Origin: CAYZTD01 sp964638155
GTDB taxonomy: Archaea; Thermoplasmatota; E2; DHVEG-1
Direction of reading: 5' to 3'
DNA length: 64,000 bases
Assembly (NCBI GenBank): GCA_964638155.1
Contig: CAZWYI010000003.1
Span: 1-64,000 of the forward strand
Positions within the stretch are counted from its first letter, which is position 1; every line of letters starts with the position of its first letter. The notes beneath the pieces are model-generated. The model had not been told where the DNA came from. It saw only the letters and a list, made by a program, of their open reading frames with translations, and ran no database searches. A program made the position numbers and the translations under genes. Below are positions 17,161 to 26,831 of the stretch, one piece after another.

Positions 17161-20100
17161 ATGAGAGGACTTGTTGATTCTTTTTATAAAGAGCGTAGCA
17201 TAGTAAACCATCAAATAGCTTCTTACAACGATTTCTTAGTTAGACGATTACAACATATAGTCGATAGTACAACTATTGGTCAAGAAGAAGAAATGGAAAG
17301 AGGGTTTATATACCCTGAGATTGAAGGTTACAAAATAAAATTTGGTAAAATTTCTGTTGGAAAACCAGAGGTAAAAGAAGCAGATGGAACAATAAGAAGA
17401 CTAACTCCTATGGAAGCAAGACTTAGAGATTTAACCTATGAAGCACCAGTGAAATTAGAATTCATACCAGTTAAAGACGATGTGGAATATGATCCAGAGG
17501 AAGTAAGAATCGGTGAACTACCAATAATGATTAAATCAAAATCATGCAACCTTGCTAAAAATATAATGGAAGAAGACAAAAATCATGAACTATCGAATGA
17601 GGAATATGATAGAGAACTGCAAAAAATGCAGGAAGATCCATTAGACACTGGCGGCTATTTTATTAGTAATGGAACTGAAAGAGTTCTTATAACAGTTGAA
17701 GATCTTGCTCCAAACAGAGTGCTTGTGGAAACAAGCAAAAGATATGGCAGAGATATTGAAGTTGCTAAGGTTTTTTCACAAAGAGAAGGATACAGAGCAT
17801 TAACTGTTGTTGAAAAGAAAAAAGACGGTATGTTAATGGTGTCCTTACCTACTACATACGGCCAAATTCCACTAATGATCCTTTTACGTGCTCTTGGGAT
17901 GGAAGACGATGAAGAAATAGTTGATGTAGTAAGCGTTGATCCGAAAATGGAGCCATTTGTTTTAGCTAATATTGAAGAATGCGCAAATGAATATGGTATT
18001 ACTACAAAAGAAGAAGCAATAGCATATCTTGGTAAAAAATTTGCAGGTGGCCAAGCAAAGGAATACCGTGTAAGACGTGTTGAAACACTAATGGATAGAA
18101 ATCTTTTACCACATCTTGGAAACGAACCAGAAGATAGACTTACAAAAGCTATATTTATGGCTCGTATGGGTATGGCCGTGCTCGAGCTTGCTCTAGGAAA
18201 AAGAGAACCAGATGATAAAGATCATTATGCTAATAAAAGACTTAAACTCGCTGGAGACTTAATGGAAGATTTATTTAGAGTTGCTTTTACTGCTCTTTGT
18301 AAAGATTTAAAATATCAGATAGAAAGAATCCATGCAAAGGGAAAAGAAATCAAAATAAGTTCTTCTCTGAGATCAGATGTATTAAGTCAACGTATACATC
18401 ACGCTCTTGCAACTGGTAACTGGGTAGGAGGAAGAGCAGGTATATCTCAACTTTTAGATAGAACAAGTAATCTAGCTGTTTTAAGTCACCTTAGAAGAGT
18501 AACCTCTCCACTTACCAGATCACAACCACATTTTGAAGCGCGTGATCTTCACTCAACACAATGGGGACGGCTTTGTCCTAATGAAACCCCTGAAGGACCA
18601 AACTGTGGCCTTGTGAAAAATTTAGCACTGGCTGTAGAAATATCAGAAGGTTTTCCTGAAAAAGAAGTAGAAAATATACTAAAGGATTTAGGAATTAAAG
18701 AAATAACAAAGAAAGCAACTGGTACTCGTGTATATCTCAACGGTGACTTAATTGGTACGCATCCTAACGGTGAAGAACTAGTTGAACAACTTAGGGAAAA
18801 ACGAAGAAAAGGAATGCTAAATAATGAAGTAAATATAGCATATATTAAGGATGCAAACGATGTAATTGTCAATTGTGACAGCGGGAGATTAAGAAGACCA
18901 CTTGTAATAGTTGAAGATGGGAAACTCCTCTTAACAAAAAAATATCTAAAAGACCTTAAAACTGGTAAAAAGAGATGGATTGATTTAATAAATGAAGGAA
19001 TTGTAGAATATATTGATGCCGAAGAAGAAGAAAATACACTCATAGGTTTAAAAGAAGAAGATTTAACTCCTGATCATACCCATATGGAAATGGATCCTAT
19101 GTGTATACTTGGAATAGGTTCTTCTCTTGTTCCATATCCCGAACATAATTCTTCCCCAAGAATTACTATGGGTGCAGGTATGGGTAAACAATCCCTTGGT
19201 TTTGGTGCATCTAACTATAGAATAAGACCTGATACACGTGGACACCTGATGCATTACCCACAAGCACCATTAGTTCAGACTCATCCAGTTAAATATTTAA
19301 AATTTGCAGAAAGACCTGCAGGTCAAAATTTTGTCGTAGCCGTTGCATCATATAAAGGATATAACATGGAAGACGCACTTGTTATGAGTAAAGCAAGTGT
19401 TCAGAGGGGGCTTGCTAGAAGTAGCTTTTTTAGAACATATAGTAGTGAAGAAAAACGTTATCCGGGTGGTCAAGAAGATCATTTTGAAGTACCTAATCCT
19501 GACTGCAGAGGTGTTAGAAGTGAAGAAGCATATGTTAATCTAGGTGAGGATGGCCTTATTTCACCAGAATGCGATGTTAACAGCTCTGATGTTTTAATAG
19601 GTAAAACATCTCCTCCTCGTTTCTTAGAAGAACCAACTGATTTCTTAACCCCTCAGAAAAGAAGGGAAACTTCAGTTACTGTTCAACACGGCGAAGGTGG
19701 AACTGTCGATAAAGTAATGTTATCTGAATCGGTAAACGGTTCACGTATGGTTAAAATTAAAGTTAGAGAGCAGAGAATACCTGAATACGGTGATAAATTT
19801 GCAAGTAAACACGGACAAAAAGGCGTAATAGGGCTACTTGTTCCTCAAGAAGATATGCCTTTTAACGAAGAAGGAATGTCGCCTGATTTAATCATTAATC
19901 CACATGCAATTCCAAGTCGTATGACTGTCGGACACGTTTTAGAAATGATAGGTGGAAAAGTAGCATCTATGCAGGGAAAAAATGTTGACGGTACAGCGTT
20001 TAGCGGTGATTCAGAACAATATTTAAGGGAAACATTAGTCAATAATGGTTTCAAACATAATGGTAAAGAAATTTTATACAATGGTGAAACAGGTAAAACA

Positions 20101-20523
20101 TTAGAGGTGGAAATTTTTGTTGGATGTATATATTATCAGAAACTACATCACATGGTTGCAGGAAAAATGCATGCTAGAAGTAGAGGACCTGTTCAGATAT
20201 TAACCCGTCAGCCAACAGAAGGACGTGCTAGAGAAGGCGGTCTTCGTTTCGGTGAAATGGAAAGAGACTGTTTGATAGGTCATGGTGCCTCCATGGTTAT
20301 AAAAGATAGACTACTTGATGAATCTGATCTAACGGTTAAATATGTCTGTAATAACTGTGGACATGTAGCAATTCATGATAGGCATGGTGCTCTTAGATGT
20401 CCGGTATGTGGCGATAAAGCTGATGTCTATCCAATTGAGATGAGCTATGCATTTAAGCTTTTAATTGATGAACTTAAATCACTTGTTATTGCACCTAGAA
20501 TAAAATTAGAATCTTTGGTATAA
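17161..20523 (+). CDS. rpoB: DNA-directed RNA polymerase subunit B (unsplit)
   Basis: The 1120-residue second-largest subunit is a single chain, not the B''/B' pair found in methanogens and haloarchaea. The N-terminal protrusion/lobe begins RGLVDSFYKERSIVNHQI. The fork region contains SHLRRVTSPL, and the hybrid-binding core contains NMEDALVMSKAS and the DKFASKHGQKGVIG loop. The C-terminal zinc motif is CNNCGHVAIHDRHGALRCPVCGD. It lies between rpoH and rpoA' with very short spacers and must be cotranscribed with them. No intein is present here. Confidence 0.97.
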   Translation: MRGLVDSFYKERSIVNHQIASYNDFLVRRLQHIVDSTTIGQEEEMERGFIYPEIEGYKIKFGKISVGKPEVKEADGTIRRLTPMEARLRDLTYEAPVKLEFIPVKDDVEYDPEEVRIGELPIMIKSKSCNLAKNIMEEDKNHELSNEEYDRELQKMQEDPLDTGGYFISNGTERVLITVEDLAPNRVLVETSKRYGRDIEVAKVFSQREGYRALTVVEKKKDGMLMVSLPTTYGQIPLMILLRALGMEDDEEIVDVVSVDPKMEPFVLANIEECANEYGITTKEEAIAYLGKKFAGGQAKEYRVRRVETLMDRNLLPHLGNEPEDRLTKAIFMARMGMAVLELALGKREPDDKDHYANKRLKLAGDLMEDLFRVAFTALCKDLKYQIERIHAKGKEIKISSSLRSDVLSQRIHHALATGNWVGGRAGISQLLDRTSNLAVLSHLRRVTSPLTRSQPHFEARDLHSTQWGRLCPNETPEGPNCGLVKNLALAVEISEGFPEKEVENILKDLGIKEITKKATGTRVYLNGDLIGTHPNGEELVEQLREKRRKGMLNNEVNIAYIKDANDVIVNCDSGRLRRPLVIVEDGKLLLTKKYLKDLKTGKKRWIDLINEGIVEYIDAEEEENTLIGLKEEDLTPDHTHMEMDPMCILGIGSSLVPYPEHNSSPRITMGAGMGKQSLGFGASNYRIRPDTRGHLMHYPQAPLVQTHPVKYLKFAERPAGQNFVVAVASYKGYNMEDALVMSKASVQRGLARSSFFRTYSSEEKRYPGGQEDHFEVPNPDCRGVRSEEAYVNLGEDGLISPECDVNSSDVLIGKTSPPRFLEEPTDFLTPQKRRETSVTVQHGEGGTVDKVMLSESVNGSRMVKIKVREQRIPEYGDKFASKHGQKGVIGLLVPQEDMPFNEEGMSPDLIINPHAIPSRMTVGHVLEMIGGKVASMQGKNVDGTAFSGDSEQYLRETLVNNGFKHNGKEILYNGETGKTLEVEIFVGCIYYQKLHHMVAGKMHARSRGPVQILTRQPTEGRAREGGLRFGEMERDCLIGHGASMVIKDRLLDESDLTVKYVCNNCGHVAIHDRHGALRCPVCGDKADVYPIEMSYAFKLLIDELKSLVIAPRIKLESLV

Positions 20524-20544
20524 TTTAATATTGTAGTGATTGTT

Positions 20545-23214
20545 ATGGAAAGAAATAGAAGTATTACAAAAAAAATTGGAAAAATAAATTTTTCAATATT
20601 GTCTCCAAATGAAATTAGAAAAATGAGTGCTACTAAGGTAATTACAGCCGATACCTATGATGATGATGGTTTTCCAATCGCAATGGGCCTTATGGATCCA
20701 AGACTTGGTGTGATTGAGCCTGGCCTTCGTTGTAAAACATGTGGTCTAAGAGTAGGTAAAGACAAGTGCCCAGGCCATTTTGGTCATATTGATCTTGCTA
20801 TGCCAGTTATACACGTCGGCCTTGTAAAAAGTATAAGGGATGGCTTGAGAGCTTCATGCAGAGAATGCGGTAGACTTCTTTTAACAGAAAAACAAAGAAA
20901 AGAATTCTTAGATGAAATCAAAAAATATGAAATAGAAGGAAGAGACACCACGTATCTTTTAAGACAAGTAGTTAAAGATGCTAGAAAATCTGATAAATGT
21001 CCATATTGCGGTCGTGAAGTAGGAAAAATAGAGCTTGATAAACCTACTTCTCTAAGAGAAAATGGTAAAAAATTAACCCCTTCAGAAGTACGTGAATGGT
21101 TAGAAAAAATTAGAGATGAAGACCTTGTTTTACTTGATATAAATAAAAAAGCTGCTAGACCTGAATGGATGGTATTAACTGTATTACCCGTTCCACCGGT
21201 GACTGTTCGCCCATCTGTAACACTTGAGTCGGGTGAAAGAAGTGAAGATGATCTTACCCATAAACTTGTAGATGTAATTAGAATAAACCAGAGACTTCAA
21301 GAAAATAGGGATGCTGGTGCCCCTCAGCTTATTGTTGAGGATTTATGGGAGCTTTTACAGTACCATATAACTACATATCTTGATAATCAAACTAGTGGTA
21401 TTCCTCCTGCAAGACACAGGTCAGGACGACCTCTCAAAACACTTGCTCAAAGGCTTAAAGGTAAAGAAGGCCGTTTCAGAAGTAATTTATCTGGTAAAAG
21501 AGTTAATTTTAGCGCTCGTACCGTTATTTCACCTGATCCTAACCTTAGCATCAATGAGTTAGGCGTACCTATTGGTATTGCAAAAGAACTAACTATTCCT
21601 ATTAAAGTAACTCAGCACAATCTTGAATGGTGTAAAAATCTTGTAGCATCTAAAGCTAAACAATCTGAAGATCCAAAGGAATATACGCCTGGTGTAAACT
21701 ATGTTCTTCGTGAATCAGAGGGTATGAAACAACGTATAAAGGTATCTGAAAGAAACGCGGAGACTGTCGCAGAAAAACTTGAACCAGGAGCAATAATAGA
21801 AAGACAACTCATGAATGGTGATATCACACTTTTTAACAGACAGCCTTCACTTCATCGTATGTCTATGATGGCACATAGAATAAGAGTTGTTCCATATAAA
21901 ACGTTTAGATTTAATTTAAGTGTTTGTCCACCATATAACGCTGATTTTGATGGTGATGAGATGAACCTTCATTTGATTCAAGGTGAAGAAGCACAAGCAG
22001 AAGCAGAAATTCTCATGAAAGTACAGGAAAATATACTCTCGCCTCGTTTTGGTGGTGCAATTATCGGTGGCATTCATGATCATATTTCAGGCAGTTTTCT
22101 TTTAACATATGGAGATAAAAAAGTTCCTTATGATGATGCATCTCACATATTATCAGCTGTAAAATATGAAGGAAAACATCCTAAAATTATTGAAGAAAAG
22201 GGTAAAAAGTATATTTCAGGCAAAGAAATTTTCAGCATGCTTTTACCTGATGATTTAAATCTTGAATATAAAGCCAAAACTTGCTCTAACTGTGAAGAAT
22301 GTAAAAAAGAGGACTGTCCATATGACTCATATGTAATAATCAAAAAAGGTGTTCTAAAACAGGGAACAATTGATGAAAACAGTATAGGTGCTTTTAAAGG
22401 AAGAATTCTTGATAGAATAATACGCGATCATGGTATGGATGCAGGTAGAGAATTCATTGATAATGTTACAAGAATGGGTATTGCATCAATAACCTTAATT
22501 GGTTTTACAACTAGTATCGATGATGAAGATATTCCAGATGAAGCTAAAAGACAAATTGAAGATGGGCTTGATAAAGCTATGAAAAAAATTAGAAACCTTG
22601 TTAAAGCTTATGAACAAGATGAACTAGAATCACTACCTGGCCGCAGTCTTGAAGAAACACTTGAAATGGAGATTATGCGTGTTACTGGACGTGCCCGTGA
22701 TATGGCAGGAGAAATTGCCGGTAAACATCTTGGTCTAAATAACAGCGCTGTTATTATGGCCAAATCTGGTGCTAGAGGTTCAATGTTAAACCTTTCACAG
22801 ATGAGCGGTTGTGTAGGTCAGCAGGCTGTTCGTGGTGAGAGAATTCATCGTGGATACCAGTATAGAACACTTCCACATTTCAAGAAAGGCGACTTGGGTG
22901 CTAGTGCAAAAGGCTTTGTTGCATCAAGTTATAAGACAGGTCTAAAACCTACAGAATATTTCTTCCATTCAATGGGAGGTAGAGAAGGACTTGTTGATAC
23001 AGCGGTCCGTACATCTAGATCTGGTTATATGCAGAGGCGTCTTATCAACGCACTTGAAGATGTAAAAGTTGAAAACGATGGTACAGTACGGCAAGCTGGC
23101 GGACAGATTATCCAGTTTATTTATGGTGAAGATGGAGTTGATCCAACTAGAAGCATTAATGGTAAGGCAGCTGATGTGAAAAGAATTGTTTCTGATGTTA
23201 AAGAGGGGATTTAA
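20545..23214 (+). CDS. rpoA1: DNA-directed RNA polymerase subunit A' (clamp and active site)
   Basis: An 889-residue A' half of the largest subunit. It has zinc motifs CKTCGLRVGKDKCPGHFGH and CRECGR...CPYCGR near the N-terminus, the SGKRVNFSARTVISPDP switch region, and the catalytic Mg-binding NADFDGDEMNLH. Bridge-helix residues lie near the C-terminus (KTGLKPTEYFFHSMGGREGLVDTAV). ATG 20545 is preferred over GTG 20536 on homology (MERNRSITKKIGKINFSILSP). Its stop overlaps the rpoA'' start by one base (TAATG), so translation is coupled. Confidence 0.97.
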   Translation: MERNRSITKKIGKINFSILSPNEIRKMSATKVITADTYDDDGFPIAMGLMDPRLGVIEPGLRCKTCGLRVGKDKCPGHFGHIDLAMPVIHVGLVKSIRDGLRASCRECGRLLLTEKQRKEFLDEIKKYEIEGRDTTYLLRQVVKDARKSDKCPYCGREVGKIELDKPTSLRENGKKLTPSEVREWLEKIRDEDLVLLDINKKAARPEWMVLTVLPVPPVTVRPSVTLESGERSEDDLTHKLVDVIRINQRLQENRDAGAPQLIVEDLWELLQYHITTYLDNQTSGIPPARHRSGRPLKTLAQRLKGKEGRFRSNLSGKRVNFSARTVISPDPNLSINELGVPIGIAKELTIPIKVTQHNLEWCKNLVASKAKQSEDPKEYTPGVNYVLRESEGMKQRIKVSERNAETVAEKLEPGAIIERQLMNGDITLFNRQPSLHRMSMMAHRIRVVPYKTFRFNLSVCPPYNADFDGDEMNLHLIQGEEAQAEAEILMKVQENILSPRFGGAIIGGIHDHISGSFLLTYGDKKVPYDDASHILSAVKYEGKHPKIIEEKGKKYISGKEIFSMLLPDDLNLEYKAKTCSNCEECKKEDCPYDSYVIIKKGVLKQGTIDENSIGAFKGRILDRIIRDHGMDAGREFIDNVTRMGIASITLIGFTTSIDDEDIPDEAKRQIEDGLDKAMKKIRNLVKAYEQDELESLPGRSLEETLEMEIMRVTGRARDMAGEIAGKHLGLNNSAVIMAKSGARGSMLNLSQMSGCVGQQAVRGERIHRGYQYRTLPHFKKGDLGASAKGFVASSYKTGLKPTEYFFHSMGGREGLVDTAVRTSRSGYMQRRLINALEDVKVENDGTVRQAGGQIIQFIYGEDGVDPTRSINGKAADVKRIVSDVKEGI

Positions 23215-26027
23215 TGGCTAAAAAAACAACTAAGAAAAAAGACGATAAAAAAAAGAAAAAAACAGAGGAAAAGAAAAGTAAAGCAAAAAAGTCAAAACCA
23301 ACAAAAAAGACCAAGAAAACAACAAAGAAATCAAAAAAAGATACAAAAAGTAAAACCAAAAAAACAAGTAAAAAGAAAGAACAAAAAGAAACAGTAAAAC
23401 CAAAAAAGCCAAAAAAAGAAGAAGAACCAAAAGAAAATAGAGAAATAAGAAAAGAAATATCTAAAATTTTAAAGGATAGAACCTTACCTAAGTCCCTTGT
23501 TAACAATATAATTGATGAAGTTTTAAAAGATAAAAATCTAAAGAAAAAACTTAAAAGTATTGTAGATAGAACATATGCAGAATACAAAAAAAATAATATT
23601 GATCCGTCTGAAGCATGTGGTATAGTTGGCGCACAAAGCATTGGAGAGCCTGGTACACAGATGTCTCTACCCTATGATGAAAAAATCTTATTCAAACAAG
23701 ATGATACAATAGGAATATGTGAAATCGGAGAATTCGTTGATAAAATAATAAATAAAAATGGTTACGGTAAACTAAAAGAGTCTGATGTATGCGATATGCC
23801 TTCTAATAGAGAAATTTTTGTTCCAAGTTTAGACAAAAATGAAAAAATAAAATGGAAAAAAATAATTGCTGTCAGCAGGCATAAAAGCCCTGAGAAAATC
23901 CTAAAAATTAAAACTAGATCCGGTAGAGAAATACGTGCAACAGACGCTCATTCTTTTGTTATAAGAAATGAAAATAAAATAGTTCCAATCTCAGGTAAGG
24001 ATCTTAAACCTGGAGAAAGGATACCTGTTGTAAAAAGACTTGAAGAAAACTGTATTAGTTCTTTAGATCTGGGTAATTATTTAAACATAGATAGCATGGA
24101 TTATGCATTTGAAAAAGATAACCTAATATATCCTTATCCTTCCCGCAGACCTTTACCTAAAAATATGGAATTGAATAGTTCACTTGGATGGTTTATAGGA
24201 GCATATCTAGCAGAAGGTAACTCAACTAAGTATTATACATCAATTTCAAACACAGATAAAACATTTCTATCAAATATTAGAAAATTTGCTGAAAAACATG
24301 ATTTAACCTTTAACGAATATGACAATAATAGAGGGTTTTCTACAGGATATGATATACGCATAAATTCTTCTCTTTTATCACATTTTATGAAAAAATCTTG
24401 TAACACTGGTTCAAAAAATAAAAAAGTACCTGATTTTGCATATAGCGCAAAAGAAAATTTTGTATGCAGCCTTTTAAAAGGTTACTTTGATGGAGACGGA
24501 AATATCAGTGTTAATAGAAAATCCATTAGGGTATCTTCATCTTCAAAAGAATTAATTGATGGAATAGCCCTTCTTTTGAATAGACTTGGAATATTTAGTA
24601 GTAAAGGGGCAAATAAAAAAGGATATTCTTTAAGAGTATCATATAGATACGCACCTATTTTCTTAGAAAAAATTGGTTCAGATATAAAAGATAAAAAGAC
24701 TAAATTGAAAAAGCTAAATAATTTTAATAATCAAGAAAAAAAGTCATACGATATCACAGATATGATACCTGGTGTGGGAAAGATATTTTATGAAATAGCA
24801 GATAAAATTGCTTTTCCAAAAAGACTTGTAAATAATTTTACTAAAAGACAAAGAATCGGGAGAACAACTCTTTCTAGGTACATTGAAAAGTTTGAAAAAA
24901 TAGCAACGGAAAAAGATATAGACATTGAAGAACAATTAAAGACTCTCAGACAAATGTTGAATGGAGATGTTGTATGGGATGAAATAAAAGAGATATCCTA
25001 TATAAATATTCAAGATGAATATGTTTATGATTTATCGGTTGAGGGCCTCGAGACTTTTACCACCTTTGACGGTGTTATAACTCATAACACAATGCGTACG
25101 TTTCACTATGCCGGTGTTGCTGAAATAAACGTCACTCTAGGTCTTCCTCGTTTAATTGAAATTGTTGATGCAAGAAGTGTTCCATCAACTCCCATGATGA
25201 ATATATTTTTAAAAGATGAATATCGATTGAAATCTGATTTAGCAAAAAAGGTTGCAAATCAAATTGAAATAACCAGGCTTAATAGTATAGCAGACATCGA
25301 AACAGATCTTACTAATCTTTTTATTTATGTTAAACCAAACAAGGATACAATGAAAAACAAAGATATCGAAATCGAAGATATTACAAAGATTGCTAAAAAA
25401 ATAAGAGGCGCTGATGCTAAAACCGAAAAAAAACAGATAAAGGTAACTCTTGATGACCCAAGCTATAAAAAACTTTTAGAAATCAATGAAAAACTCAAAG
25501 ATTTAAAAGTAAAAGGAATAGACGGAATAAAACGTATAATTATTAGAAAAGAGCCAAACGAAGGATATGTAATTTATAGTGAAGGAAGTAACCTTGAAAA
25601 AGTTCTTGAAATAGAAGGAGTCGATCCTTTTAGAACAAATACAAATGATATAAAAGCTGTAGGAAGAGTTTTAGGCATTGAAGCAGCAAGAAATATGATA
25701 ATTCAAGAGGCCCATAACACTCTATCTGAACAAGGGTTAAATGTAGATTTACGTCATATCATGCTTGTATCTGATGTGATGACTGCAGATGGAACAATAA
25801 GAGCTATTGGAAGACATGGTGTCAGTAAAGAAAAAGAATCAGTTCTTTCTCGCGCTGCATTTGAAATAACAGTAAGTCATCTATTGAAAGCAGCTAGAAA
25901 AGGTGAAACAGATCAACTAGGCGGTGTTGCAGAAAATATTATTGTAGGTCAACCTGTAAACCTTGGAACAGGCGCAGTAGAACTTGTTATGAAGACAAAT
26001 AAAAAGAAGAAAAAGAAGGGAAAATAA
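23214..26027 (+). CDS. rpoA2: DNA-directed RNA polymerase subunit A'' precursor with intein
   Basis: A 937-residue precursor that splices to about 462 residues. The N-extein ends at GEPGTQM (residue 150), the intein occupies 151-625, and the C-extein resumes TMRTFHYAGVAEINVTLGLPR, the trigger-loop/cleft region of the largest subunit. The C-terminus has the expected SHLLKAARKGETDQLGGVAENI segment. An unusual feature is the first ~75 residues, a low-complexity Lys/Thr/Ser tract before the normal start of A''. The gene shares one base with rpoA', and rpl30e starts 1 base after its stop. Confidence 0.96.
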   Translation: MAKKTTKKKDDKKKKKTEEKKSKAKKSKPTKKTKKTTKKSKKDTKSKTKKTSKKKEQKETVKPKKPKKEEEPKENREIRKEISKILKDRTLPKSLVNNIIDEVLKDKNLKKKLKSIVDRTYAEYKKNNIDPSEACGIVGAQSIGEPGTQMSLPYDEKILFKQDDTIGICEIGEFVDKIINKNGYGKLKESDVCDMPSNREIFVPSLDKNEKIKWKKIIAVSRHKSPEKILKIKTRSGREIRATDAHSFVIRNENKIVPISGKDLKPGERIPVVKRLEENCISSLDLGNYLNIDSMDYAFEKDNLIYPYPSRRPLPKNMELNSSLGWFIGAYLAEGNSTKYYTSISNTDKTFLSNIRKFAEKHDLTFNEYDNNRGFSTGYDIRINSSLLSHFMKKSCNTGSKNKKVPDFAYSAKENFVCSLLKGYFDGDGNISVNRKSIRVSSSSKELIDGIALLLNRLGIFSSKGANKKGYSLRVSYRYAPIFLEKIGSDIKDKKTKLKKLNNFNNQEKKSYDITDMIPGVGKIFYEIADKIAFPKRLVNNFTKRQRIGRTTLSRYIEKFEKIATEKDIDIEEQLKTLRQMLNGDVVWDEIKEISYINIQDEYVYDLSVEGLETFTTFDGVITHNTMRTFHYAGVAEINVTLGLPRLIEIVDARSVPSTPMMNIFLKDEYRLKSDLAKKVANQIEITRLNSIADIETDLTNLFIYVKPNKDTMKNKDIEIEDITKIAKKIRGADAKTEKKQIKVTLDDPSYKKLLEINEKLKDLKVKGIDGIKRIIIRKEPNEGYVIYSEGSNLEKVLEIEGVDPFRTNTNDIKAVGRVLGIEAARNMIIQEAHNTLSEQGLNVDLRHIMLVSDVMTADGTIRAIGRHGVSKEKESVLSRAAFEITVSHLLKAARKGETDQLGGVAENIIVGQPVNLGTGAVELVMKTNKKKKKKGK
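23664..25088 (+). mobile_element. Intein in RpoA'' with LAGLIDADG homing endonuclease
   Basis: A 475-residue in-frame insertion that interrupts the invariant GEPGTQM-TMRTFHYAG sequence. It begins with Ser (SLPYDEKI) in place of the usual Cys and ends in HN before Thr, the +1 nucleophile. The splicing block with TxxH is TDAHSF. The two endonuclease motifs are LGWFIGAYLAEGN (about 324-336) and LKGYFDGDGN (about 421-431), each with an acidic catalytic residue, so the homing activity may be intact. The boundaries are exact by extein homology. Confidence 0.95.
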
Positions 26028-26028
26028 G

Positions 26029-26328
26029 ATGGTTGATATAGAAAAACTATTAAAAAACACAGTTAAAAAAGGAAAAGTAAGTTTTGGTTTTAAGGAAACA
26101 AAAAAAGCAATTGATGATAAAAAAGCAAAGATTGTAGTAATAGCTGATAACTGTCCTTTTTCTGAAGAAATTAAAGATACTGCAAATAAAAAAGAGATAC
26201 CAATTTATAATTCTAAATCAAATTCAATTGATTTAGGATATACCTGCGGTAAAGCATATGCCGTATCTACTTTTGCAGTTCTTGATGACGGTGGGACAAA
26301 TATTTTAGCTATTACTAAGAAAAAATAA
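26029..26328 (+). CDS. rpl30e: Ribosomal protein L30e
   Basis: A 99-residue L7Ae/L30e-fold RNA-binding protein of the large subunit. The fold is visible in SFGFKETKKAIDDKKAKIVVIADNCP, PIYNSKSNSIDLGYTCGKAY and the closing AVLDDGGTNILAI. Between rpoA'' and nusA is its classical position in archaeal RNA polymerase operons. It starts 1 base after the rpoA'' stop. Confidence 0.93.
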   Translation: MVDIEKLLKNTVKKGKVSFGFKETKKAIDDKKAKIVVIADNCPFSEEIKDTANKKEIPIYNSKSNSIDLGYTCGKAYAVSTFAVLDDGGTNILAITKKK

Positions 26329-26343
26329 GGGTTTTGTTTTAAA

Positions 26344-26769
26344 ATGGTAGACATAATGCTTTCAAACGAAAACATGCAGTATATCAATATGGCTACAAAA
26401 GTAACAAAGGCTACAATCGTTGATTGTTTTATATCAGATGACAAGCTTGTTTTTATCGTTGAAAAAGGACACCTTGGTATCGCCATTGGAAAAAATGCTA
26501 AAAATCTTAAAAAGCTCCGCAGTATGTTTAAGAAAAATATCAAATTCGTTGAATATGATTCTGATAAAGAAAGGTTTTTAAAAAACTTGTTTAAACCTTA
26601 CAATGTAAAAAATATATCTTTTGAAGGAAGTAAAGATGACCCAATTGCAAAAATTACTGTTGATTCAAGTGATAAATCAAAGATTATTGGTAAAGGCGGA
26701 AAAAATATAGAAATAATAAGAAGCCTAGCACAGAGACATCATTCAATAAAAGATGTGCAAATAAAATAA
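26344..26769 (+). CDS. nusA: NusA-like KH-domain transcription factor
   Basis: A 141-residue archaeal NusA consisting of two KH domains without the bacterial S1 and N-terminal domains. The KH GxxG loops appear as IGKNAKNL and IGKGGKNIEI. It is thought to act on transcription elongation or rRNA processing with RNA polymerase. It is the last gene of the polymerase operon here. The rps12/rps7/EF genes that usually follow in archaea are absent. A T-rich run follows at 26775-26781. Confidence 0.93.
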   Translation: MVDIMLSNENMQYINMATKVTKATIVDCFISDDKLVFIVEKGHLGIAIGKNAKNLKKLRSMFKKNIKFVEYDSDKERFLKNLFKPYNVKNISFEGSKDDPIAKITVDSSDKSKIIGKGGKNIEIIRSLAQRHHSIKDVQIK

Positions 26770-26771
26770 AA

Positions 26772-26782
26772 TCCTTTTTTTA
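26772..26782 (+). terminator. T-rich terminator after nusA
   Basis: The sequence ATCCTTTTTTT follows the nusA stop by a few bases and precedes a new TATA-like element. It is the type of oligo-T signal used by archaeal RNA polymerase. Confidence 0.45.
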
Positions 26783-26831
26783 ACAATATGATTTTTATAT
26801 ATATTCTATATTCCCTACTGGGGACTAGCTT

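Noticed and set aside
18549..19043. 164-codon frame antisense to rpoB
   Set aside because: It lies wholly within the conserved rpoB coding region and is Ser/Leu/Phe-rich, as expected from the reverse complement of a Lys/Glu-rich gene.
23198..23641. 147-codon Phe-rich frame antisense to rpoA''
   Set aside because: It is the reverse complement of the Lys-rich tail, so poly-Phe/Leu is expected.
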